17,833 nt of DNA from DATAFO01 sp046728935 (GTDB taxonomy: Bacteria; Actinomycetota; Thermoleophilia; Solirubrobacterales; 70-9), in the NCBI GenBank assembly GCA_046728935.1, contig JBKPFS010000167.1, positions 1 to 17,833 on the forward strand, in the 5' to 3' direction. Shown in pieces: positions 1 through 6,856 of the stretch. Position numbers and translations under genes: made by a program. A model generated the notes under the pieces. It searched no databases. It was given only the letters and a program-made list of their open reading frames with translations, and was not told the DNA's origin. The first letter of the stretch is position 1. The number at the start of each line of letters is the position of its first letter.

Positions 1-1
1 G

Positions 2-121
2 GAGCTCTGCGAGAAGCTGCTCGCCAACCCTTTGATTGAGGATTTCGAGATCGAAATCCAACCAATGCCTGCCGCCTCCTCCGCTTCGCGTCCGGGGGCG
101 GCAGGGTCTGAGCCAGGATGA
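2..121 (+). CDS. purS: PurS subunit of FGAM synthase, 3' end only
   Basis: This is the C-terminal end of PurS, the small subunit that bridges PurQ and PurL in formylglycinamidine ribonucleotide synthase. The reading frame starts at base 2 and the rest of the gene lies outside the window. The visible residues ELCEKLLANPLIEDFEIEI match the usual end of the roughly 80-residue PurS fold. The frame then continues for about 20 further residues rich in Ala, Ser, Gly and Pro, which PurS proteins normally lack. That extension is encoded by a dispersed GC-rich repeat (66-115). The stop codon TGA at 119-121 overlaps the purQ start in an ATGA, which indicates translational coupling. Identity rests on the short C-terminal match plus the adjacent purQ. 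Confidence 0.88.
   Translation, partial: ELCEKLLANPLIEDFEIEIQPMPAASSASRPGAAGSEPG
66..115 (+). repeat. In-frame GC-rich palindromic element, copy 1 (purS tail)
   Basis: The head TGCCTGCCGCCTCCTCCGCT (66-85) matches the heads of two other copies in this window at 19 of 20 bases or better than 90 percent. The tail GGCAGGGTCTGA (100-111) matches their tails. Inside it, CTGCCGCC (69-76) and GGCGGCAG (97-104) are a perfect inverted repeat that could form a hairpin. In the purS frame it encodes MPAASSA...AGSE, the same frame and nearly the same peptide as copy 2. The 3' border is uncertain: similarity to the copy 2 tail may continue to about base 128, across the purQ start. Confidence 0.7.
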
Positions 122-795
122 GGTTTGGCGTTTTGCAGTTCCCCGGGTCGTGCGACGAGCGCGACGCGCTCGCGGCCTGCCGGCGGGTCGGTGACGCGCG
201 CCTCCTGTGGCACGGCGATCGCGATCTCGGCGATGTCGACGCGGTGATCGTCCCCGGCGGCTTCTCCTACGGTGATTACCTGCGCGCGGGGGCGATCGCC
301 CGGTTCGCCCCGTCGATGGAGGCCGTGCGGGAGTTCGCCGGAGGTGGCGGCCCGGTGCTCGGGATCTGCAACGGGTTCCAGGTTCTCTGCGAGGCCGGCA
401 TGCTCCCCGGGGCGCTGCTGCCGAACGCCGGCCTGCGCTTCGTCTGCCGCCAGGTCGAGCTCGAGGTGGTGAACGCGGACACGGACTTCACCAGCGCCTG
501 CGAGCCCGGCGACCGCCTCTCGATCCCAATCAAGCACATGAGCGGCCGCTACTTCGCACCGGAGGACGAGCTCGACCGGCTCGAGGCGTCCGGCCAGGTC
601 GTATTGCGCTACGCGCCGGCTCACAACCCGAACGGCTCGGCGCGAGACATCGCCGGGGTCTGCGACGAGGCGGGCAACGTGATGGGCCTGATGCCACACC
701 CCGAGCACGCGGTTGACACGCTCACCGGCTCGGCGGACGGCCTGCGCATCTTCGAGTCCCTGGCCCGCTCCAGGGTCGCGAGCCTGGCATCCTGA
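118..795 (+). CDS. purQ: PurQ, glutaminase subunit of FGAM synthase
   Basis: A class I glutamine amidotransferase of 225 residues that releases ammonia from glutamine for PurL, which converts FGAR to FGAM in the fourth step of purine synthesis. The start fits the family (MRFGVLQFPGS). The oxyanion region PGGFSYGDYLRAGAIA is followed by the nucleophile elbow GICNGFQVL with catalytic Cys84. The His/Glu pair of the triad lies in MPHPEH (His194, Glu196). Length is normal for the family. The ATG overlaps the purS stop by 4 bases, and no good Shine-Dalgarno sequence precedes it, so translation probably depends on coupling to purS. Downstream genes in the same direction are not purine genes; purL lies about 8.5 kb away. 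Confidence 0.97.
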   Translation: MRFGVLQFPGSCDERDALAACRRVGDARLLWHGDRDLGDVDAVIVPGGFSYGDYLRAGAIARFAPSMEAVREFAGGGGPVLGICNGFQVLCEAGMLPGALLPNAGLRFVCRQVELEVVNADTDFTSACEPGDRLSIPIKHMSGRYFAPEDELDRLEASGQVVLRYAPAHNPNGSARDIAGVCDEAGNVMGLMPHPEHAVDTLTGSADGLRIFESLARSRVASLAS

Positions 796-816
796 GCGGG
801 CCCCCGAGCCCCGCTC
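794..816 (+). terminator. Weak terminator-like inverted repeat after purQ
   Basis: GAGCGGG (794-800) and CCCGCTC (810-816) can form a 7-base-pair stem with a 9-base loop directly at the purQ stop. No T-run follows, so this is at best a weak or factor-dependent terminator, and it may be chance in GC-rich DNA. Confidence 0.2.
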
Positions 817-829
817 CGCAGCCCAGTGT

Positions 830-835
830 GAGAGG
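830..835 (+). promoter_or_regulatory. Ribosome binding site of the first sulfotransferase
   Basis: GAGAGG lies 9 bases before the ATG at 845. It is one of the few recognisable Shine-Dalgarno sequences here and supports the chosen start. The first sulfotransferase is thus set up for independent initiation, whereas the following genes overlap. Confidence 0.5.
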
Positions 836-844
836 CCCCACTAG

Positions 845-1828
845 ATGAGCCGCGTGGCCTACAGCATCCACTTCATGCGCCGTCGCCGCCGCCGGGGCGC
901 GGCACCACCGGGACCGCCGGCGCCGTTCGTGGTCGGCCTGGGCCGCTCGGGCACCACCCTGCTCCGCCTGATGCTCGACGCCCACCCCGAGCTGACGATC
1001 CCGCCGGAGACCCACTTCGTGCCCACATTGATCCAGGCGTCGGGAAGCCTTCGCTTCACCCCCGAGCGGGCCGCCAGGTGGATCGTCGAGGGCCGGCACC
1101 GGCGCTGGGACGACTTCGGGCTCGACCCGGACGAGCTGCTCGCCCGCCTGCGCGCGATCCCCCGCTTCAACACCCCCGACGCGCTCCGCGCCTTCTACCG
1201 CCTCTACGCCGAGAAGCAGGGAAAGCCCCGGTGGGGGGACAAGACCCCGGACTACGTTCGCAGGATGAAGAAGATCCAGCGCACCCTGCCCGAGGCGCGG
1301 TTCATACATCTGATCCGCGATGGGCGGGACGCCGGCCTCTCCCACAACGCCCGGATCGTCGAGCGCGGCGTGCGGGAACCGCTCCCGCCCGCGGACCTGG
1401 CGCGCCGCTGGGTGACGCGTGTCGCCAAGGCGCGTGAGGACGCCGCCGACCTCGACGGCTACCTGGAGCTGCGCTACGAGGACCTGGTCACCGACCCGGA
1501 GCCCGCCCTGCGCCGCGCCTGCGACCTGATCGAGCTGGACTACGACCCTGCCATGCTCGATTACCACCGCCATGCCGAGGACCGGCTTCAGGAGATGGCG
1601 GGCGAGCTCCCGGCCGTGGCCGGGCGTCCCGCGCGCCCGGCGGGCGAGCGCGTCGCGGCGCACGAGATGGCGACGAAGCCCCCGACCTCCGAGCGGATCG
1701 CGCGCTGGAAGCAGGAGATGAGCCCCGCCGACCAAGCGGAGTTCGAAGCCAGCGCCGGCGAGCTCCTCGCCGAGCTCGGCTATGAGACCCTTTCCCGCTC
1801 ACCGAGGCCGGCCGCCGCACCCGAATGA
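845..1828 (+). CDS. PAPS-dependent sulfotransferase 1
   Basis: A 327-residue protein of the Sulfotransfer_3 type, expected to move a sulfuryl group from PAPS to a hydroxyl of an unknown acceptor. The 5'-phosphosulfate loop is GLGRSGTT (residues 31-38). The 3'-phosphate motif is LIRDGRDAGLS, with Arg158. A conserved PRWGDKTP block lies between them, and LRYEDLVTDPE follows. The N-terminus (residues 1-17) holds a short hydrophobic stretch and then six arginines; it is not a classic signal peptide but could contact the membrane. The protein is close in sequence to the other three sulfotransferases in the window. Its stop overlaps the start of the next gene by 4 bases (ATGA). The acceptor cannot be read from sequence; the glycosyltransferase neighbours suggest a sugar. 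Confidence 0.88.
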   Translation: MSRVAYSIHFMRRRRRRGAAPPGPPAPFVVGLGRSGTTLLRLMLDAHPELTIPPETHFVPTLIQASGSLRFTPERAARWIVEGRHRRWDDFGLDPDELLARLRAIPRFNTPDALRAFYRLYAEKQGKPRWGDKTPDYVRRMKKIQRTLPEARFIHLIRDGRDAGLSHNARIVERGVREPLPPADLARRWVTRVAKAREDAADLDGYLELRYEDLVTDPEPALRRACDLIELDYDPAMLDYHRHAEDRLQEMAGELPAVAGRPARPAGERVAAHEMATKPPTSERIARWKQEMSPADQAEFEASAGELLAELGYETLSRSPRPAAAPE

Positions 1829-2769
1829 GACTCCCGATCCCAAGCGCCCTGCGCCGCGACGCGCGCCGAGACCCGGTGCCGTTCGTGGTCGGGATGAACC
1901 GCTCCGGCACGACCCTGCTGCGGATGATGCTCGACGCCCACCCCGAGCTCACGATCCCGCCCGAGACGCACTTCGTGCCGGCCCTGATCAAGGCGACCCG
2001 AGAGCCGGGCGCCACGCCCGAGGACGCGCTGGCGGCGATGAAGTCAGCGCGCGAGTGGAACGACTTCGGCTTCTCGGACGAGGAGATGCTCCGGCGCCTG
2101 CGCGCGCTGCCGAAGCTCCGGCCCGGCCCCGCCGTCCGCACCTTCTACGAGGCCTACTGCGAGCGCGAGGCGAAGCCGCGCTGGGGCGAGAAGACGCCCA
2201 CCTATGTCCAGAAGATGAAGCTGATCCAGCGGGCGCTGCCGGAGGCGTGCTTCGTGCACGTGATCCGCGACGGTCGCGACGTCGCCCTCTCGGTCCTCGA
2301 TCGGACGGTGCGCGATCTGACCGCGGCCGACATCGCGGCCCGCTGGAAGAAGAAGATCGCGAAGGCGCGTGACGACTCGCCGAAGCTCGATCACTACATG
2401 GAGCTCCGCTACGAGGACCTGATCATCGACACCGAGCCGGTGCTCCGGCGCGTGTGCGACTTCATCGAGCTCGACTACGACCCAGCGATGCTCGAGTACC
2501 ACGAGCGCTCGGGCGAGCGGCTGAAGGAGATGGCGCGGGCCCTGCCCGCCACCGGGCGCGCTCAGGAGCTCACGGTCGAGCGCCGGATGGCGACCCACGC
2601 GATGACCACCAAGCCGCCGAGCGCCGATCGGGTCGCGCGCTGGCGGAAGCAGATGAGCCCCGACGACCGCACGGCCTTCGAGGAGGTCGCGGGCGACCTC
2701 CTGGCCGAGCTCGGCTATCCGGTGGGGGAGCGCGCGGTGCAGGAGGCCACCGCGGCCCTCCAGGCGTGA
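1825..2769 (+). CDS. PAPS-dependent sulfotransferase 2
   Basis: A 314-residue paralogue of the preceding sulfotransferase. The PAPS 5'-phosphosulfate loop GMNRSGTT occupies residues 23-30, and the 3'-phosphate motif VIRDGRDVALS contains Arg148. The PRWGEKTP and LRYEDLIIDTEP blocks are conserved. The N-terminus is short, basic and has no signal peptide, which fits a cytoplasmic enzyme. The start ATG lies in an ATGA overlap with the upstream gene, and the stop lies in a GTGA overlap with the downstream glycosyltransferase, so the three are probably translated as a coupled unit. Two adjacent sulfotransferases may act at different positions or on different acceptors; this is inference. Confidence 0.88.
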   Translation: MRLPIPSALRRDARRDPVPFVVGMNRSGTTLLRMMLDAHPELTIPPETHFVPALIKATREPGATPEDALAAMKSAREWNDFGFSDEEMLRRLRALPKLRPGPAVRTFYEAYCEREAKPRWGEKTPTYVQKMKLIQRALPEACFVHVIRDGRDVALSVLDRTVRDLTAADIAARWKKKIAKARDDSPKLDHYMELRYEDLIIDTEPVLRRVCDFIELDYDPAMLEYHERSGERLKEMARALPATGRAQELTVERRMATHAMTTKPPSADRVARWRKQMSPDDRTAFEEVAGDLLAELGYPVGERAVQEATAALQA

Positions 2770-3914
2770 GGATCGGCCTCGTCAGCAAGTGGTTCGCGAG
2801 CGGCCAGGGGGTCGTCTCGCGACAGCTGCGCTCGGCGCTGGACGAGCTGGGCCACGAGACCTTCGTGCTGGCGCGGCCCGGCAAGGGCCCTCGGGAGCAG
2901 GTCGATCGGGGCGACTCCGTCTGGGCGCAGCCCGGGGTGACGCAGGCCTCGGGCGCCGACGTTCCCCTGGCCGAGTACGAGGGCTGGGCGGAGGAGAACC
3001 GGCTCGACGCCGTCCTGACCGACAACAACTACCAGTTCGCCGAGCTCGCCCGGCTGCGCGAGCGCGGCGTGCGGACGATCGGACGCTTCGTCTGGGAGCA
3101 CTTCGCCCCCGAGCACGTCGCCGGCGCGCGCGAGGCCTACGACGTCGTCTATTCGCTCACCCGCGCCGAGCAGGAGCGCTACCGCGAGCTCGGGATCGAG
3201 AGTCCCTACGTGCCCTGGGGCTGCCACCCGGAACTCCTGGAATACCTGCCCGCCGCCTCCTCGGCTGCCAGGGAGCCGGAGGCGACCGGTCAGCCGGCGA
3301 AGCCGGCTGCGGGGACGGCGGGGTCTGATGAGGGACGGGGTTTGGTCCGCTTCTATGTCCCCGGCAGCTTCATGGGCAAGCGAAAGCCCTTCGCCGAGAT
3401 CATCGAGGCCTTCTCACGGGTGGCCGACCGGCGCCTGCGGCTGCTCGTCCGCGGCCAGGTGGAGCGCAAGGTGGACCGCCTCGCCGAAGCCGCCCAGCGT
3501 GATCCACGGATCGAGGTGGAGCTCTCCGACCGGCCGACCGACGAGCACCTGCGGCAGTTCGCGAGCTGCGACGTCTGCCTCTCGCCGTCGCGGTGGGAGG
3601 GTCTCGGCCTGCCGCTGTATGAGGCGATCGCCTTCGGCATGCCTGCGATCACCAACGACGCGCCGCCGATGAACGAGGTCGTCCGCGAGGGGGTGAACGG
3701 GGTCCTGGTCGACTCGGTGCCCTGGGGCGAGGCACGATCCGGGATCCCCGCCTTCGACCCCGACACCGATCAGCTCGCGGCGGCGATCGAACGCCTCGCG
3801 GACGATGCCGAGCGCGCCCGGCTCGCGGAGGGCGCTCGTCGCATTCGTGAGAGCGAGCGGGCCTGGTCCCGAACGGTGGCTGGCTTCGGCGAGCTGCTGA
3901 CGGGGGTTGGCTGA
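2766..3914 (+). CDS. GT4-like glycosyltransferase 1, carrying an in-frame insertion
   Basis: A 382-residue GT-B type glycosyltransferase resembling family 4 (Glycos_transf_1). The C-terminal donor-binding half has the EX7E motif at Glu278 and Glu286 within RWEGLGLPLYEAIAFGMP. The start is GTG at 2766, giving the N-terminus (M)RIGLVSKWF; the same frame stays open upstream, but those residues are antiparallel-frame noise over the sulfotransferase gene. The start overlaps the previous stop by 4 bases, and the stop TGA shares one base with the next ATG (TGATG). No signal peptide or membrane segment is seen, so it probably acts in the cytoplasm. Residues about 161-194 come from a dispersed palindromic repeat; the paralogue at 4789-5874 lacks about 22 of these residues. 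Sugar donor and acceptor are unknown. Confidence 0.88.
   Translation: MRIGLVSKWFASGQGVVSRQLRSALDELGHETFVLARPGKGPREQVDRGDSVWAQPGVTQASGADVPLAEYEGWAEENRLDAVLTDNNYQFAELARLRERGVRTIGRFVWEHFAPEHVAGAREAYDVVYSLTRAEQERYRELGIESPYVPWGCHPELLEYLPAASSAAREPEATGQPAKPAAGTAGSDEGRGLVRFYVPGSFMGKRKPFAEIIEAFSRVADRRLRLLVRGQVERKVDRLAEAAQRDPRIEVELSDRPTDEHLRQFASCDVCLSPSRWEGLGLPLYEAIAFGMPAITNDAPPMNEVVREGVNGVLVDSVPWGEARSGIPAFDPDTDQLAAAIERLADDAERARLAEGARRIRESERAWSRTVAGFGELLTGVG
3246..3345 (+). repeat. In-frame GC-rich palindromic element, copy 2 (glycosyltransferase)
   Basis: The head TGCCCGCCGCCTCCTCGGCT (3247-3266) and the tail GGCGGGGTCTGATGAGGGAC with its continuation to GGGGTTTGG (3317-3345) match the other two copies. 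Outer arms CCCGCCG (3249-3255) and CGGCGGG (3316-3322) are inverted. In the centre, CAGCCGGC (3291-3298) and GCCGGCTG (3302-3309) form a perfect 8-base-pair stem with a GAA loop. It encodes LPAASSA...AGSDEGRGLV without breaking the frame. The second glycosyltransferase has a shorter, unrelated stretch at this site. Confidence 0.75.
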
Positions 3915-4786
3915 TGGCGGCCACCGGGCGTCCGCCGGCACCGTTCATCGTCGGCGTCATGCGATCGGGCACCACGCTCCTCCGCCTGATGCTGGACGCG
4001 CATCCGGAACTGACGATCCCGCCCGAGACGAAGTTCATGCCGGAGCTGATACGCGCCACCCGGAACGGCGCGGCGAGCGCGGACGACGCGATGGCTCCGC
4101 TGCTCGCGAGCACGCGCTGGCCCGACTTCCACCTCGATGAGGAGCTGATGCGAGCGCGGCTTCGCGCCGCCGAGCCGCTCGACCCGACCAAAGCGATGCG
4201 GATCCTGTACGAGGCCTACGCCGAGCGGATCGGAAAGCCGCGGTGGGGCGACAAGACGCCGGGTCACGCGCAGCGGATGCCGCGCATCGCCCGAGCCCTG
4301 CCGGAGGCGCGCTTCATCCACCTGATCCGCGACGGGCGCGACGTCGCGCTGTCGCGGCGCCGGCGCGCCGCCGATCCCGCATCGGTCGCAAAGCACGCGA
4401 AGCGCTGGCGGGCTCGGATCCGCTCCACCCGCCGCCGGGCGCGGAAGGTCGACCACTATCTCGAGCAGCGCTACGAGGACCTGGTCACCGACCCCGAGCC
4501 GGTGCTGCGCCGGGTGTGCGAGTTCATCGAGCTCGACTTCGACCCCGCGATGCTGAGCTATCACGAGCACGCCGCGGAGCGGCTCGCCGAGATCGCGAAC
4601 CCCCTGGGCGGGAAGACGGCCGAGTGGAGGCTCGAGGCGCACGCCCGGGCCACCGACCCGCCGGACCCGGGGCGGATCGGCGCCTGGCGCGAAGACATGA
4701 GCGCGCAGGAGATCGCCGAGTTCGAGGCGACGGCGGGCGAGATGCTGAGGGAGCTGGGCTACGAGCTGAGCGGGGTGGCGCCCTGA
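3914..4786 (+). CDS. PAPS-dependent sulfotransferase 3
   Basis: A 290-residue sulfotransferase, the shortest of the four because it starts almost directly at the PAPS loop GVMRSGTT (residues 14-21). The 3'-phosphate motif LIRDGRDVALS contains Arg139, and the PRWGDKTP and RYEDLVTDPEP blocks are present. Its ATG shares a base with the stop of the first glycosyltransferase, and its own TGA sits next to or inside the start of the second. This sulfotransferase/glycosyltransferase pair therefore repeats the arrangement of the pair at 1825-3914, as expected from duplication of a two-gene module. The middle contains an unusually basic stretch (RRRRAAD, then RSTRRRARK). No signal peptide is visible. 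Confidence 0.88.
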   Translation: MAATGRPPAPFIVGVMRSGTTLLRLMLDAHPELTIPPETKFMPELIRATRNGAASADDAMAPLLASTRWPDFHLDEELMRARLRAAEPLDPTKAMRILYEAYAERIGKPRWGDKTPGHAQRMPRIARALPEARFIHLIRDGRDVALSRRRRAADPASVAKHAKRWRARIRSTRRRARKVDHYLEQRYEDLVTDPEPVLRRVCEFIELDFDPAMLSYHEHAAERLAEIANPLGGKTAEWRLEAHARATDPPDPGRIGAWREDMSAQEIAEFEATAGEMLRELGYELSGVAP

Positions 4787-4788
4787 GG

Positions 4789-5874
4789 GTGGGCCTGGTC
4801 AGCAAGTGGTTCAACCGCGGCCAGCCGGTCGTCGGGCGCCAGCTCCGCTCGGCGCTCGACGAGCTCGGCCACGAGACCTTCGTGCTCGCGCGGCCGAAGA
4901 AGGAGCGCGGCCCGCGTCCCGGCGCGCTCGACCGCGACGACGTCTGGGACCAGCCGCGGGTCACGGAGTCCGCCGCCTACGAGATCACCGGCGACGAGTA
5001 CCAGGGCTGGGTGGACGAGAACGGGATCGAGGCGATCCTCTGCGACCAGAACTACCAGTTCGAGGAGATCGCGGCGCTTCGCACCCGTGGCGTGCGGACG
5101 GTCGGGCGCTTCGTCTGGGAGCACTTCGCCCCCGAGCACGTCGCGGGCGCGCGCGAGGCATACGACGTCGTCTATTCCTTCACCCGCGCGGAGCAGGAGC
5201 GCTACCGGGAGCTGGGAGTCGAGAGTCCCTATGTGCCCTGGGGCTGTCACCCCGAGCTCCTGGCGATGGCGCGCGACGAATCGCCCGAGGCAGGGGCGCC
5301 CGTCTGGTTCATCTTCCCGGGCGGATTCCTGGGCCATCGCAAGCCGCTCAAACCGGTGCTCGAGGCGTTCTCGCGCACGCGCGACGAGCGGCTGCGGCTG
5401 CTGGTCAAGGCGCAGGTTGAGCGCAGGGCGGTCGGGGCAGCCGAGGCGGCGGCGCGCGAGGACCCGCGCATCGAGCTCGCGGTGGCCGATCAGCCGACGG
5501 CCGAGCACCTGCGTCGCTTCGCCGCCTGCGACGTCTGCCTTTCCCCCGCCCGCTGGGAGGGGTTGGGCCTGCCGCTTTATGAGGCGATCGCCTTCGGCAT
5601 GCCGGCGATCACCAACGACGCGCCGCCGATGAACGAGGCGATCCACGACGGCGTCAACGGCCTGCTCGTCCGCTCTCGCCCGGATGGCCGGACGCGCTCG
5701 GGCATCGAGGCGGTGACGCCGGACGTCGACGAGCTGGCGACGGCGATCGAGCGGCTCGCCGACGACGGCGAGCGGGCCCGACTCGCCGAGGGGGCGCGCC
5801 GCGTGCGCGACACCGAGCGCCGCTGGGAGCAGACCGTCCGCGCGATGGGTGAGCTGATCGAGCGGCTAGCGTGA
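4789..5874 (+). CDS. GT4-like glycosyltransferase 2
   Basis: A GT-B glycosyltransferase of about 361 residues, paralogous to the one at 2766-3914. The EX7E motif (Glu257, Glu265) lies in RWEGLGLPLYEAIAFGMP. Long blocks are almost identical at DNA level to the first copy, for example around 5107-5215 and 5577-5640. Start choice is uncertain. The first copy begins with a start codon followed by RIGLVSKWF; here the matching codon is CTG at 4783 (LRVGLVSKWF), inside a CTGA overlap with the upstream stop. The nearest usual start codon is GTG at 4789, used here. The repeat-derived insertion of the first copy is absent. No signal peptide is seen, and donor and acceptor are unknown. Confidence 0.88.
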   Translation: MGLVSKWFNRGQPVVGRQLRSALDELGHETFVLARPKKERGPRPGALDRDDVWDQPRVTESAAYEITGDEYQGWVDENGIEAILCDQNYQFEEIAALRTRGVRTVGRFVWEHFAPEHVAGAREAYDVVYSFTRAEQERYRELGVESPYVPWGCHPELLAMARDESPEAGAPVWFIFPGGFLGHRKPLKPVLEAFSRTRDERLRLLVKAQVERRAVGAAEAAAREDPRIELAVADQPTAEHLRRFAACDVCLSPARWEGLGLPLYEAIAFGMPAITNDAPPMNEAIHDGVNGLLVRSRPDGRTRSGIEAVTPDVDELATAIERLADDGERARLAEGARRVRDTERRWEQTVRAMGELIERLA

Positions 5875-5881
5875 CCGGGCG

Positions 5882-6856
5882 ATGACCGTCCGCAACCGCT
5901 TGAGAATCGTGTTCGCCCGGCGCCGCCTTCGGGGGCGCAGCGACGTGCCCGCGCCGGCGCCGTTCGTCTGCGGCGTCACCCGATCCGGAACCACGCTGAT
6001 CCGGCTGATGCTCGACGCCCATCCCGAGCTGGCGATCCCGGGGGAGACGCATTTCCTGCCGAAGCTGATCAAGCGCTGCGAGCGCGGCCGCGTGAGCGCC
6101 GACGAGCTCGCCGACCTGATCACTGGGCACAAGCGCTGGGGCGATTTTCACCTCGACGCGGAGGCGCTCAGGGAGCGTCTCAGGGCGTTGCGGCCAGTGA
6201 CCGCGGCGGACGCGATCCGCGCCTTCTACCTCCTCTATGCCGGGCAGCGGGGCAAGCGGCGGTACGGCGACAAGACGCCCGGCTACGTGCGCGAGATGCT
6301 GCGCATCCAGCGGGTGCTGCCCGAGGCCCGCTTCGTCCACCTGATCCGCGACGGCCGCGACGTCTCGCTCTCGCACCTGCGGATGAACTGGGGCCCGGCG
6401 ACCGTCGCGGAGTCGGCCCAGCTCTGGGTGGAGAGGATCACCAAGGCCCGCCACCAGGCCCGGCGCGTTCGTCACTACACGGAGGTTCGCTTCGAGGACC
6501 TGGTCGCCGACACGGAGGGCGTCCTGCGACGGATCTGCGAGTTCGTCGAGCTGGACTTCGACCCGCGGATGCTCGACTACCACGAGCGGGCGGAGCAGCG
6601 GCTGCGGGAGAAGGCGCGCGACCTGCCCCGCCGAGGTCGCCCCGACCAGCGGGCCGCGACGCGGATGGAGAGCCACAGGCTCGCCAAGGAGCCGCCGCGG
6701 TCCGACCGGGTCGGGATGTGGCGCGAGCGGATGAGCGCCGAGGAGATCGCCGAGTACGAGCGCATCGCGGGAGCGCTGCTGGTCGAGCTCGGATACGAGC
6801 TCTCGTCATCAGTCGGGCGCGCAGCCCCGGCCGCCGCTCAGAGCCTCTCGGAGTAG
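5882..6856 (+). CDS. PAPS-dependent sulfotransferase 4
   Basis: A 324-residue sulfotransferase with the PAPS loop GVTRSGTT (residues 31-38), the 3'-phosphate motif LIRDGRDVSLS (Arg156), and the blocks RRYGDKTPGY and VRFEDLVADTEG. It differs more than the others in these blocks (GDKTP preceded by RRY rather than PRW, FED for YED), so it may use a different acceptor. The first 20 residues are strongly basic with interspersed hydrophobics (MTVRNRLRIVFARRRLRGR) and could form an amphipathic membrane-binding helix. It starts 7 bases after the second glycosyltransferase and closes the + strand cassette. Its last 19 bases overlap the 3' end of the oppositely oriented gene at 6838-7998. Confidence 0.87.
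   Translation: MTVRNRLRIVFARRRLRGRSDVPAPAPFVCGVTRSGTTLIRLMLDAHPELAIPGETHFLPKLIKRCERGRVSADELADLITGHKRWGDFHLDAEALRERLRALRPVTAADAIRAFYLLYAGQRGKRRYGDKTPGYVREMLRIQRVLPEARFVHLIRDGRDVSLSHLRMNWGPATVAESAQLWVERITKARHQARRVRHYTEVRFEDLVADTEGVLRRICEFVELDFDPRMLDYHERAEQRLREKARDLPRRGRPDQRAATRMESHRLAKEPPRSDRVGMWRERMSAEEIAEYERIAGALLVELGYELSSSVGRAAPAAAQSLSE

Noticed and set aside
722..1735. A 337-codon - strand open frame over the first sulfotransferase
   Set aside because: It mirrors the codon positions of the sulfotransferase, and similar mirror frames occur opposite every paralogue, which marks it as a shadow.
2454..2765. An N-terminal extension of the first glycosyltransferase to 2454
   Set aside because: The extension lies wholly inside the second sulfotransferase in another frame and is Arg/Ala-rich noise. 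The GT-B N-terminus starts at GTG 2766, and the paralogue agrees.
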